From Perca fluviatilis (taxonomy: Eukaryota > Chordata > Actinopteri > Perciformes > Percidae), in contig NC_053128.1 in assembly GCF_010015445.1 (NCBI RefSeq), positions 6,958,840-7,022,839 of the forward strand: a stretch of DNA of 64,000 bases. The letters are read 5' to 3'. The notes beneath the pieces are model-generated. The model did not search any database. It was not told where the DNA came from and worked only from the letters and a program-made list of their open reading frames with translations. How positions within the stretch are numbered: the stretch's first letter is position 1; every line of letters begins with the position of its first letter. The translations under genes and the position numbers were made by a program. Positions 37,181 to 46,551 of the stretch are shown piece by piece.

Positions 37181-37183
<3 letters not shown>

Positions 37184-37257
<74 letters not shown>

Positions 37258-37280
37258 ATGTGTGTGTGTTTGTGTGTGTG
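37184..37280 (+). repeat. (GT)n microsatellite
   Basis: GT run of about 97 bp with a CATG interruption. Confidence 0.96.
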
Positions 37281-37926
37281 GGCGCTCATCTGGTCCTGTG
37301 AGGTCACTTCCTTCCTCTCTGGCCTCAGTGCTTTTCGAGTGTGTGAAACAAATTTAGTTGTTTTGAAGGCCAGCATTTGCACAAACACATGCTGTCAGCC
37401 ACTTAAAATGGGAACAAATGGAGATGTAGAATGTCAGTTCCTATTGAATTCTGTCCATGATTCTCGTCACGTTATTTGAGAAGGGTCACACCATCAAATG
37501 TTCTGTGTCACCATCACATTTTACACAACCATGCTCTGCCCAAAGTATAAACTGCTCCACATAAGAGATGCTTTGTGATCTTGCAGACAGGAGTTTTGAA
37601 TCAATGCGTTGACTTACAAAATCCACATGCATAAAAAGTGCCATTGGGAGCTTCCACTTCTTCTACTCCTTGTGTCATTTCCTGCAGTGTAAGAAAGAAC
37701 AGATACAGAGTAAAAAAGAAAACCAGGCACAACTGCTACACAATGAGTGTTTATGTGTGAATAAGGAAGACCACTCAATTATGAAAGTAACAGAATTGGA
37801 TTTGTATGTGAATCAGTTTTAATGAATATGTTTTGCCAATTTGAGTGTGGAACGCATCAACTGAATAATCAAAATATGTAGTAAACAACATCCTTATTTT
37901 CAAGAATATGTGCCTCTTTTTCCCGC

Positions 37927-37946
37927 GTGTGTGTGTGTGTGTGTGT
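37927..37946 (+). repeat. (GT)10 at the exon 4 splice acceptor
   Basis: Ten GT units end five bases before the exon start, in place of the usual pyrimidine tract. Confidence 0.96.
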
Positions 37947-37951
37947 CACAG

Positions 37952-38022
37952 CTAACCGAGCGCCGAGCGCAGCAGCCAGCAGCTCTCAGACAGGAGACGC
38001 CTTAGGGAAAGCACTCGCATCG
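37952..38022 (+). CDS. tcf4: tcf4 internal coding exon 4 of 7 (start of AD2)
   Basis: This short exon of 71 nt supplies two bases of a split Ala codon and 23 further codons: [20 protein letters not shown], then LAS. The [14 protein letters not shown] block is a strongly conserved part of E-proteins and forms the start of the loop-helix activation domain AD2. The acceptor is cacag ending at 37951; directly before it sits a (GT)10 run at 37927-37946, and the pyrimidine tract is displaced further upstream. The donor is a strong gtaagt from 38023. Entry is phase 1 and exit phase 0. A 234-bp intron separates it from the next exon, the shortest intron in the window. Confidence 0.95.
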
Positions 38023-38041
38023 GTAAGTGCAGCACACACTA

Positions 38042-38073
<32 letters not shown>

Positions 38074-38256
38074 ACACTTTCATATGTGAGATACCTGTTC
38101 AGTATTTTATTAATGCAAAATTATTGTTTCTTAATTTGTCTTTCTGTTGTATATGTCTTTTTGAATATTCTTTGGAACTGTTGGAGTCGTCATCTATCTC
38201 TAGATGTTCTATGTCCTTCTCTGACTTCTTTATATATATTATATATTTTTTTTCAG
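38023..38256 (+). other. tcf4 short intron between exons 4 and 5
   Basis: This 234-bp intron has a consensus gtaagt donor and a T-rich tract before the acceptor. A short CA array lies at about 38042-38078. Nothing else stands out. Confidence 0.9.
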
Positions 38257-38335
38257 ATCTACTCCCCAGACCACACGAATAACAGCTTCTCGTCCAATCC
38301 CTCCACCCCAGTCGGCTCCCCGCCCTCCCTCACAG
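38257..38335 (+). CDS. tcf4: tcf4 internal coding exon 5 of 7 (AD2)
   Basis: The exon is 79 nt and codes for [20 protein letters not shown] followed by SPPSLT and one base. This is essentially identical to the vertebrate TCF4 AD2 segment; TCF12 has SSSFPSNPS instead of NNSFSSNPS at the same place, which supports the tcf4 assignment. AD2 recruits coactivators in the E-protein family. The acceptor follows a clean TATA/T-rich tract ending tttttttcag at 38256. The donor is gtagca from 38336, a weaker consensus. The exon leaves in phase 1. A poly(A) run and a long minisatellite start less than 150 bp downstream in the intron. Confidence 0.96.
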
Positions 38336-38435
38336 GTAGCACATGACACTCACCGTCCAATTACAACACAACGGCTACGCTTTGTTTCGCAGAACCAAAA
38401 ACCTCAGATGGAAAAGGCAGAAAAAAAAAGATGAA

Positions 38436-38468
<33 letters not shown>

Positions 38469-38471
<3 letters not shown>

Positions 38472-39078
38472 TGAAGTTTCACATGACTTAAGACTTGACA
38501 TGGACTTGTTTCACATGACTTAAGACTTTACTTGTTTCACAGGACTTGAGACTTGACTTGGACTTGTTTCACATGACTTAAGACTTGACATGGACTTGTT
38601 TCATATGAATTGAGACTTGACTTGGATTTGTTTCACGTGACTTAAGACTTGACATGGACTTGTTTCACATGACTTAAGACTTGACCTTGTTTCACATGAC
38701 TTGAGTCTTGACTTGGACTTGTTTCACATGACTTAAGACTTGACATGACTTAAGACTTGACTTGGACTTGTTTCACATGACTTAAGACTTGACATGGACT
38801 TATTTCACATGAATTGAGACTTGACTTGGACTTGTTTCACGTGACTTAAGACTTGACTTGGACTTATTTAACATGAATTGAGACTTGACTTGTTTCACAT
38901 GACTTGAGTCTTGACTTGGACTTGTTTCACATGACTTAAGATTTGACATGACTTAAGACTTGACTTGTTTCACATAACTTGAGACTTGACATGGACTTAT
39001 TTCACATGAATTGAGACTTGACTTGGACTTGTTTCACATGACTTAAGACTTGACCTGGACTTGTTTCACATGACTTAA
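38469..39078 (+). repeat. 32-bp minisatellite, left part
   Basis: The unit is acttaagacttgacatgg followed by acttgtttcacatg, with shortened variants, about 20 copies. It follows a poly(A) run (38413-38469) directly. CACATG (an E-box type CANNTG) recurs in most units. Confidence 0.92.
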
Positions 39079-39753
39079 AGCGCCTTTTCATTTTTAGTTT
39101 CAGGTTCATAATTGTATTTTAAGGTTGTACCAGAATAGGTTTACATGGTTTAATTTTCAAAAAACACCATATTTTTGTTGTACTGCACAGCTCTCTCTCA
39201 CTGCTGCAGCTCCTCTTTTCACCTGGTTTCTGTTTTAGCTACAGAGTGAGACCTCTTTTCTTCTTCTTCTGTACTATCTTTGATTGCACTTGCACATGCG
39301 CAGTAGCTCAGATGTAGATCATGTCAGCTAGCTAGCTCCATAGACAGTAAAAGAAAGGTCGTTACTCCAAATTCGGTCAGTTACAAGGCAGGATTAGCTG
39401 GGAGACTTCTAAATGAGGGCGCACATGTAAGTAGTTCTTTTGTAGATTATGGTGAACTTGTGTGTGTTGTAGCAGTGCTTTGCTATTGAGAACGAGGTAG
39501 CATGCTAGCATGCTAACGCTAGCATGCTAACGGTTCCGGTTAGCCAGCTCGTTTCGGCTAGTGACGTAAAAAGCTGTGCAGATTTTGAACAGCTCACCCA
39601 GAGACTGAACGCAGGACACATTCAGAAACCGTATCTCACTCAAAACAGCATGGATGTTTTTTTTTTCAAAGTTTGTATGTGTGTGGAAGCACCAGAGACA
39701 CAAAATAACACCCCAAATCCCAGAAAAAGTGATTTTTTCATAATATGGGCACT
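39079..39753. mobile_element. TTAA-type MITE copy 2 inserted in a minisatellite
   Basis: This 675-bp element lies between TTAA at 39075-39078 and TTAA at 39754-39757 and interrupts the 32-bp tandem array, whose unit contains TTAA. Its ends are AGCGCCTTTTCAT and ATAATATGGGCACT. It shares long blocks with 20856-21369. Confidence 0.82.
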
Positions 39754-39757
39754 TTAA

Positions 39758-40000
39758 GACTTGACTTGGACTTGTTTCACATGAATTAAGACTTTACTTT
39801 GACTTCCTTCACATGACTTTAGACTTGACTTGTTTCTCATGACTTGAGAATTGACTTGGACTTGTTTAACTTGACTTAGGACTTGACTTGGACTTCTTTA
39901 ACATGACTTGAGACTCAAATTGAACTTGTTTCAAGAAATTAGTTTAGAATCAACTTAAACCTGATTTAAATTACTCGAGACTTGACTGGAACTTTTTTAA
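39758..40000 (+). repeat. 32-bp minisatellite, right part, degenerate
   Basis: This continues the 38469-39078 array after the inserted TTAA element and decays progressively (gactcaaattgaacttg, ctcgagacttgactgg). Confidence 0.85.
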
Positions 40001-40199
40001 ATGACATAAATGCAGCTCTGGGAAGAAGAAGAGTAAAGGTATTTAGACAAACTAAAAAGTACACATTTACTACCAAAGCTATAAAGCTAGTTTTATTGAA
40101 TCATTTCCAGGGATTTCTACTTAGGGATTTCACTTGGCGTGATATAAGACCATAAAAAACACATTCATAATTTCTTTGTTTCCTCTCCATCCTCTTCCT

Positions 40200-40745
40200 C
40201 TTATTTCCACCAATGACTCCTCCTCACAGCTGATGTTGAAAACTCTCGCTGCTCCTTAAAATGAAAAATGACTTTTCCTCATAATAGTTGTGTCGAATTT
40301 GTCTCTTAATTGCCGCGGCTACACACACCGTTAGATATTTCTGTGCCGCGCCTCGTGACTGATAGCTTTAATTACGAGCACCACTTCCACAAATTGTTCA
40401 CAAACCTGCCGGCTCTGCAAACACGAGCCCCCTCCCCTCCCCTCTTCCTTCTCCTCCTCCTCGTCATTATAGCTGCGTCGGATATTGCCGGCTAAACCAT
40501 AATTGGTGTTTATCATTGTGTCAGAGTTACTCTGCTTTTTACAAATTAGAAATGAAGCCTATTAAAGCAAACTACATGCAAATTGATATCCAAGGCTAAT
40601 TCTGTGAGGGTGTTTTACCGTGTTGGACTTGGAACAATTTACCCTGGCGTTTAATACATATATTTGTATTTGCACATGAATGTACCCAGGTGATTATTCA
40701 TTAATTAGCATATGGAAATGAGCATGTAATATGAATAAAGGAGAG
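40200..40745. promoter_or_regulatory. Candidate conserved intronic enhancer (inference)
   Basis: This block is free of recognisable repeats, unlike its surroundings, and AT-rich in its right half. It contains a perfect octamer ATGCAAAT (40576-40583), a related ATTTGCA (40668-40674), TAATTA (40702-40707), and two E-boxes, CAGGTG (40687-40692) and CATATG (40709-40714), within about 140 bp. Such clustering of POU, homeodomain and E-box motifs is typical of developmental enhancers, and tcf4 introns are known to hold conserved non-coding elements. No conservation could be measured here. Confidence 0.4.
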
Positions 40746-40965
40746 GGGCGAGAAGAGACTGTGAGACAAAATGGGAAGACAATTAAAAAAAAAAAACGGG
40801 AGAAACACAAGCTAATGAGATGAGATCAGAGTTACAAAGGAGAGATCAGCGATGAGGGCAGACGGGACTTAAGAGGAGAAAAGAGGAGCAGAACAAGCAT
40901 GGAAGGGTAAGAAAAGGGAATAAAGGAGGAGAGGAGAGGAGATGAGGAACGAGAAGAGATAATTA

Positions 40966-41345
40966 AAGCTGCAAGCGACGATGAATGGGCCCCTCACATT
41001 GGCGGGACGCCGGTCAACATGGCCCTGCATTTGCACAATAATCGAACAGTGCGTAGAGTGCGGGGGGGGCGATGGATACAATGTATTGCAACCACTTCCT
41101 GTTTCGCGGCTTAACGTGAAGATTTGCCCCCACACCGTTGAACGAAAGCACAAAAGCTTCGGCAAGGTCTTTCTGTTGTACTGACCAATTTTAAGTCAAT
41201 CGGGTTAAATCTGTAGGAGACGTGCGTCAAAGTACAACGCATGCAAATGGTCAAAAATGTCCAAAGAAAGCAATGTATGGCTACGATACCCATGCCTACC
41301 AAATTCCATACTTCTAGGTGAAACTTACGGCAGGGGCTACTTTTT
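40966..41345. mobile_element. GCTGCAAGCGACGATGAA-type fish repeat
   Basis: It begins ttaaagctgcaagcgacgat and gaatgggcccctcac, followed by blocks typical of a dispersed fish DNA repeat, ending near aacttacggcaggggct. Borders and class uncertain. Confidence 0.5.
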
Positions 41346-41455
41346 GTTTATTTTGTATTTCAAATGTGGCTGAAACAGTCTCTGAACCGTCGTCCACCAC
41401 CTCCATCTCGTTCTCAGTCTCCTACAGAAAGACTCGGCGCCTGGTAGGCAGCCTA

Positions 41456-41497
41456 GATGCTGATCATTCGTCACTGTAGTGACGAATGATCAGCATC
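41456..41497. repeat. Perfect 42-bp palindrome
   Basis: The left arm 41456-41475 (gatgctgatc plus attcgtcact) and right arm 41478-41497 are exact reverse complements over 20 bp with two bases between. The symmetry ends abruptly on both sides. Confidence 0.95.
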
Positions 41498-42232
41498 GTC
41501 CTTTCGGTTTTTGTTAGTCGAAGCTTTTGTTTTTTACTCAGTAACGGATGGGATTTGTAATGTAACTAAATACAATACTTCACGCAAAACATAATCAAGT
41601 ACATTTGAAATTACCGATTTTAAAAACGACTAAAAACGAAGATTACATGAGAAATGAGGAAAAACTAACTATTGTACAGCAACATGAAAACTTGTGCTTT
41701 CACCAGACTGGATAGGGACATCACCTAGTGGGCTGTCTTTTGCTTCTGATTTTCAAACTGTAAAAAAAACTAAACTAAAAGAGAGCTTTTTATCCCTCCT
41801 TAGTAACTCTTTATTGAATGCAATGATGTACAAGGGATGGGTAAACGGCCCCGTCCAGAGAAATAAAAAAAATAAAAACAGTCTGAGAGCTAATGCGACA
41901 AACTATTGCTATGATGTTCACGGCTGCCTAGCATGTTAGCGATTAGCTCGCCAGCTAGTTTGCCAAACTAACCCTGCGAGTTTCGTCCAGCTTCTACAGA
42001 GCCAAATATGTCACAAAGATGTGCAGATGAATTGCACTGTGCCACTCTGTGGTGCGGCCTGGTGGTTTCTACCCATTCTGATCGTTGTGGTTTTATTTGT
42101 CCAGGTTAAAGGTGTCTGTTTCCACACCAATACAAAGGAGGTCAATGGATTTTCATTTTGTGGTGCTGTGATCTTAGGATTTACCCTGAGTAATGGCGAC
42201 ATTGTTTTCGGAAATATGTGTTGCTTTGGAGT

Positions 42233-42554
42233 AGGGCTGGGCAATATATCGATATTATATCGACATCAATATGTGAGGCTAGATATCGTCTTAGATTTTG
42301 GATATCATAATATCGTGATATGACACAAGTGTTGTCTTTTTCTGGTTGTAAAGGCTGCATTACAGTGAAGTGATTTCATTTTCTGAACTTACCAGACTTA
42401 ATAGCTGTTTTTTTTATTTGCCTTTACCCACTTAATTATTGTATCAACAAATATTTTGTGAAAGCACCAAAAGTCAACCCTACAATATTGCCGCAATATC
42501 GACATTGAAGTATTTGGTCAAAAATATAGATTTTCTCCATATCGCCTAGCTCTA
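42233..42554. mobile_element. hAT MITE family H1 copy 2 (right end split off from its flank)
   Basis: It begins TAGGGCTGGGCAATATATC and ends ATCGCCTAGCTCTA. The left flank is CTTTGGAG (42225-42232). If the 42558-43138 element and one copy of its duplication are removed, the right flank becomes CTTAGGAA, matching 6 of 8, so the later element landed at the edge of this one. Confidence 0.82.
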
Positions 42555-42557
42555 CTT

Positions 42558-43138
42558 TAGCCTGGTCCTACCAGACTCTGGTCCATTTCATTTGTCCAGA
42601 GAGTCTGGCCACTCTCCATTGACAAGTGTTAACTTCCTTGAAGGCGGGTACTCTGTTGAAGTTTAAAACTATTGGATCTGCCATAACCAATCGCTAACGT
42701 TTGGTCATGACGTCGGCTTAGCATCGCTAGCGTTCGCCTTAGCCAACTCCTTCACCAACTCCTTCACCACTAATGGAGCGAGCTGGAAAATCTAACTTTT
42801 CCCGAACCCCGTGGGGGGAGAGGGCCACAACATCATGGCCACCGACACAACTCAGCAAAGATTGTTCTTGCTCGGGCTTTAACTTCTGGATATTCGGCAG
42901 CGTTGCCACAACGGACCGAATGGCTTCGCTCGCATCTTTCTCCGCCGCCATTGCGGAACTACAACTCAAACTAGCGCACGACCTTCAACGTCATCGTTCT
43001 CAGCCGCTCCCTCTGTTCGCTGATTGGACCGGTAAAGATTGGACCGGAGAAAACCCAAGAATATTCCGCAAACCCAGACAGCGTACTGAAGGAAAATGAA
43101 AATTGAGCGAAAGTACGTAGGAGGGCGGAGCCAGGCTA
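42558..43138 (+). mobile_element. Gene-fragment-carrying element, family M1-like copy 3
   Basis: This 581-bp element starts TAGCCTGGTCC and ends AGCCAGGCTA, flanked by the exact 9-bp repeat GCTCTACTT (42549-42557 and 43139-43147). Its arms differ from copies 1 and 2 but share the TAGCCTGG end and duplication length. It carries a helicase 5' fragment on the - strand and sits across the right end of an older hAT element. Confidence 0.85.
42778..42951 (-). pseudogene. RecQ-like helicase 5' fragment inside M1 copy 3
   Basis: On the - strand the frame reads MAAEKDASEAIRSVVATLPN, then IQKLKPEQEQSLLSCVGGHD and VVAL, which is the N-terminal run into motif I of a RecQ-like helicase. The printed frame then becomes SPHGVREKLDF, but the next frame encodes PTGFGKS, a stop in place of the following Leu (TTG to TAG), then IFQLAPL. 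The Walker A motif is therefore present but separated from the start by a one-base frameshift and followed by a nonsense change. The start context encodes MSCSSA upstream in frame. It is a truncated, non-functional copy of a gene different from those in copies 1 and 4. Confidence 0.75.
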
Positions 43139-43154
43139 GCTCTACTTAGGAATG

Positions 43155-43701
43155 TATCAAATATATTTGGTTTTCCATTCACCACCTGGTATTGTGGTGG
43201 TGGTCTGCGATTCCCTGCAATGTCCAGCCGCGTCCCGCTGCGTCCGCCGCATCCACCCATGCTCTGCAGCGCCACGTTTCATCCTGCAACGTCCTGCTGT
43301 GATGTTCATACGCACAGAGTAGTCAGGATCCGGTATAGGAGACTGCACTACTCAGTATGACACGATGTGCCCTGCTATGACGTGAACTACGACTACCTTC
43401 GAAGTCACTGTTCCACTATCTTTAATGTGACTATTATCGCCACTGTTCATCACACCCCCAACCGGCCCCGTCAGACACCGCCTACCAAGAGTCTGGGTCT
43501 GCCGAGGTTTCTTCCTAAAAGGGAGTTTTTCCTCGCCACTGTCGCAATAGCCACTGGTAATGCTTGCTCTTGAGGGAATTACTGTAATTGTTGGGGCTTT
43601 GTAAATTATAGAGTGTGGTCTAGACCTACTCTACCTGTAAAGCGTCTCGAGATAAGTCTGTCATGATTTGATACTATAAATAAAATTGAATTGAATTGAA
43701 T
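43155..43701 (+). mobile_element. Non-LTR retroelement 3' region with GAATT tail
   Basis: Blocks gaggtttcttcctaaaagg, gagtttttcctcgccact, cttgctcttgagggaatt and ataaataaaattgaattgaa (tail of GAATT repeats at 43684-43701) form a very common fish retroelement 3' end. The 5' border is a guess. Confidence 0.62.
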
Positions 43702-44531
43702 GAAAGACACAGCTACCTTCAAAACTTGGACAAATAAAACCAATCTATGCTACAACATGTGTTTGTAGTGATATGGGTGAAACTGGTGCTTTCAATTTTG
43801 TCTCACATTTGAAACCCAAACGCTATTGAAAGGCCTCCATATACCAGCCCGTCAACACTCAGTCGCGGTGTCTGTCTACCAGCTAATGGGACCTGTCGAT
43901 TCAGATAGGACCCTTCAGAGCGACGGCAAACACAAAAGCAGAAAAGAACAGAGACACAAAGCTTGTTTATTCTGCAAAGGGGCCATGCTAATCAACCACT
44001 TGTACCTTTTCAAAGACAAAAGCCTGATATTAGCATTTCTGCTATGAGATATGAGTTGGTTTGTTTAGTCTTTTCTTCCTCATCTCTCGGTTTATTATGT
44101 GCGAGCACCACGAGTGGATACAATGAAACGCTCCTTGTGTGTAAAGATGCTTTGTCTGCCATGTGGTGCTACATTGAGTGGTTTCTTTTTTTGCGACATA
44201 TCAAAGGAGAAGAGGTTTGGGCTCTAATCCACACATAGACATCCATCCATTTTCTGTGCACACTTGCACACTGTGCAGGGTTCGCAGATGGGTTGGAGTG
44301 TATCCCAGCTTGCATTGGGTGAGAGGCGGGATAAACCCTGGACAGGTCGGCAGTCTAACACATAACATACATGCAGATGCCCGTTTGAACCAAACTAAAC
44401 GAAAACACAAAATACTCACGTCTCCCTGTTCTCTAAATCCTGTCATGCGTCCTTGCTCTTAATCTCCCACTGTCATCTGCTTGTTCCCCATCTCCTCTCC
44501 TGATGACCTCTCCTCATCTCCTCTCTCCTAG

Positions 44532-44611
44532 CTGCCAGTTCAGCTGTCTGGTCGAGGAACGGCGGACAGGGAGCGTCATCGCCAAACTATGAGGCTCCGT
44601 TGCACTCTCTG
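44532..44611 (+). CDS. tcf4: tcf4 internal coding exon 6 of 7
   Basis: The exon is 80 nt. Two bases complete an Ala codon, then 26 codons read [20 protein letters not shown] and APLHSL. Vertebrate TCF4 has the close match [20 protein letters not shown] at this site. The acceptor is ctcctag ending at 44531 and the donor gtatgt starts at 44612, leaving in phase 0. The donor is followed within 10 bases by a CA run and then a long ATCC/ATCT tetranucleotide array. The segment is a disordered linker following AD2. Confidence 0.95.
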
Positions 44612-44631
44612 GTATGTACGCACACACACAC

Positions 44632-44780
44632 AACCATCCATCCATCCATCTATCTATCTATCTTTCATCCATCCATCCATCCCTCCATCCATCTATCATC
44701 CATCTATCATCCATCCATCCATCCATCATCTATCTATCTATCTATCTATCTTCCAGTCATCCATCCATCCATCCATCCAC
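44632..44780 (+). repeat. (ATCC)n/(ATCT)n tetranucleotide array
   Basis: Mixed CATC and TATC units, 20 bp after the exon 6 donor. Confidence 0.95.
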
Positions 44781-44831
44781 ATTGTGTACTTGTCCAATAC
44801 ATACATATGAATATTTATATGTATGTATATA

Positions 44832-46041
44832 CACTCACCTAAAGGATTATTAGGAACACCCTACTAATACTGTGTTTGACCCCCTTCAGAACTGCCTTAA
44901 TTCTTGTTGGCATTGATTCAACAAGGTGCTGGAAGCATTCTTTAGAAATGTTGGCTAATAGGATAGCATCTTGCAGTTAATGGAAATTTGTGGGATGCAC
45001 ATCCAGGGCACAAAGCTCCCGTTCCACCACATCCCAAAGATGTTCTATTGGGTTGAGATCTGGTGACTATGGGGGCCATTTTAGTACAGTGAACTCATTG
45101 TCATGTTCAAGAAACCAATTTGAAATGATTGGAGCTTTGTGACATGGTGCATTATCCTGCTGGGAGTAGCCATCAGAGGATGGGTACATGGTGGTCATAA
45201 AGGGATGGACGTGGTCAGAAACAATGCTCAGGTAAGCTGTGGCATTTAAACGATGCCCAGTTGGTACTAAGGGGCCTCAGGTGTGCCAAGAAAACATCCC
45301 CCACACCATTACACCACCACCACCAGCCTGTACAGTGGTAACAAGGCATGATGGATCCATGTTCTCATTCGGTTTACGCCAAATTCTGACTCTACCATCT
45401 GAATGTCTCAACGGAAACCGAGACTCATCAGACTAGGCAACATTTTTCCAGTCTTCAACTGTCCAATTTTGGTGAGATCATGCAAATTGTAGCCTCATTT
45501 TCCTATTTTTAGTGGAGATGAGTGGTACCCGGTGGGGTCTTCTGCTGGTGTAGCCCATCCGCCTCAAGGTTGTTCATGTTGTGGCTTCACAAATGCTTTG
45601 CGGCATACCTTGGTTGTAACGAGTGGTTATTTGAGTCAAAGTTGATCTTCTATCAGCTGGAATCAGTCGGCCCATTCTCCTCTGACCTCTAGCATCAACA
45701 AGGCATTTTCGCCCCCCCAGGACTGCAGCATACTGGATGTTTTTCCTTTTTCAGACCATTCTTTGTAAACCCTAGAAATGGTTGTGTGTGAAAATCCCAG
45801 TATCTGAGCAGATTGTGAAATACTCAGACCAGCCCGTCTGGCACCAACAACCATGCCACGCTCAAAGTTTCTTAGATCACCTTTCTTTCCCATTCTGACA
45901 TTCAGTTTGGAGTTCAGGAGATTATCAAGACCTGGACCACACCCCTAAATGCATTAAAGCAGCTGTCATGTGATTGGTTGATTAGATAATTGCATTAACG
46001 AGAAATCTTACAGGTGTTCCTAATAATCTTTAAGGTGAGTG
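44832..46041 (-). mobile_element. Tc1/mariner element, about 1.2 kb, inactive
   Basis: The ends CACTCACCTAAAGGATTATT and AATCTTTAAGGTGAGTG are inverted repeats, and the element sits in a TA-rich site (TA at 44830-44831, TA again just after 46043). The interior encodes a Tc1-type transposase on the - strand, described separately. At 1,210 bp it is slightly shorter than many full fish Tc1 elements. Confidence 0.92.
44977..45893 (-). pseudogene. Tc1-family transposase pseudogene
   Basis: The - strand begins MGKKGDLRNFERGMVVGARR, then AGLSISQSAQILGFSHTTIS and RVYKEWSEKGKTSS, the paired helix-turn-helix DNA-binding start of Tc1 transposases. Further on, the catalytic region reads HDLTKIGQLKTGK, a frameshift, then NVA, a stop where Trp is expected, and SDESRF, so the second catalytic Asp block is broken. 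Near the end DNAPCHKA, WPP, a stop, SPDLNPIEHLWDVVE shows the other Asp and the final Glu (DD34E pattern) with a nonsense change between. At least one frameshift and two stops make it inactive. It reads antisense to tcf4. Confidence 0.9.
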
Positions 46042-46076
46042 TGTATATATATATATACATATATACATATGTATTA

Positions 46077-46165
46077 GGGGTGTAACGATACACATATTTG
46101 TATTGAACCATTCGGTATGAGGCTTTCAATTAGGTGCGCATTACAAACCGAACAATTCGTTGGAC
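46077..46165. mobile_element. Truncated hAT-like GTAACGATAC fragment
   Basis: The sequence aggggtgtaacgatacac with later accgaacaattcgttgg is the start of the same kind of repeat as 8921-9138; no right end is present. Confidence 0.5.
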
Positions 46166-46341
46166 TAATCCTATCTCATTTAGAAAACTCCAGTCAGGCA
46201 TGCTATGCTGAACTAGCTCGTAGCAATATGGCTAGTAACGTTAATGCGACTATTACCAGACCAGAATTAGAAGATCCTCGGAAATAAGTAAGAACCACCT
46301 CAGCGGGTTTCTCATTCTTTCTGTGTTCTGTCACTCTGCAG

Positions 46342-46551
46342 CAAAGTCGTATCGAGGACCGCCTGGAGCGTTTGGATGACGCCATCCACGTACTGCGGAG
46401 CCACGCGGTGGGACCGTCGACGGGTATGGCCAGCGGGCACGGCGAAATGCACAACCTCATCGGGGCCGCACATACGCACAACGGCGCCATGGGCGCCCTG
46501 AGCAGCGGGTACGGGACGGGACTGCTGTCGGCCAACAGACACTCCCTCATG
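46342..46551 (+). CDS. tcf4: tcf4 internal coding exon 7 of 7
   Basis: This is the longest exon seen, 210 nt or exactly 70 codons, phase 0 at both ends. It begins [20 protein letters not shown], the most conserved E-protein block between AD2 and the bHLH, and ends with [15 protein letters not shown], both matching TCF4; TCF12 instead reads SSLVASSRSASM near the end. The segment overlaps the repression domain region described N-terminal to the bHLH in E-proteins. The acceptor is ctgcag ending at 46341; the donor is gtagga from 46552. Small differences from the mammalian protein include the [10 protein letters not shown] stretch. The following exon, expected to start VGTHREDG, was not recognised before the end of the window, so the next intron is at least 17 kb. 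Confidence 0.96.

Larger units (their letters stand above)
32107..37951 (+). other. tcf4 intron between exons 3 and 4
   Basis: This 5,845-bp intron holds an ACTTGG-type degenerate repeat (32970-33125), a complete 9-bp-duplication element (33168-33618), CA arrays near 34.0 and 34.15 kb, a nested pair of transposons (34697-35970), a (CGTG)n array and TC/GT arrays at 36.8-37.3 kb. The stretches 32110-32940 and 37300-37920 show nothing I can name. Confidence 0.85.
38336..44531 (+). other. tcf4 intron between exons 5 and 6
   Basis: This 6,196-bp intron contains a poly(A) run, a 32-bp minisatellite split by a TTAA-flanked element, a candidate conserved non-coding block (40200-40745), a GCTGCAAGC-type repeat (40966-41345), a perfect palindrome (41456-41497), a hAT element interrupted by a helicase-fragment carrier (42233-43152) and a retroelement 3' end (43155-43701). 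The stretches 41500-42220 and 43705-44530 carry no feature I can assign. Confidence 0.85.
44612..46341 (+). other. tcf4 intron between exons 6 and 7
   Basis: This 1,730-bp intron is mostly one Tc1-type element in reverse orientation (44832-46041), with an ATCC/ATCT array before it and an AT array plus a truncated hAT-like GTAACGATAC fragment (46077-46165) after it. Confidence 0.88.

Noticed and set aside
28643..46551. Assignment of the exons to tcf12 or tcf3
   Set aside because: The blocks [22 protein letters not shown] and SANRHSLM fit TCF4 and differ from the paralogues.
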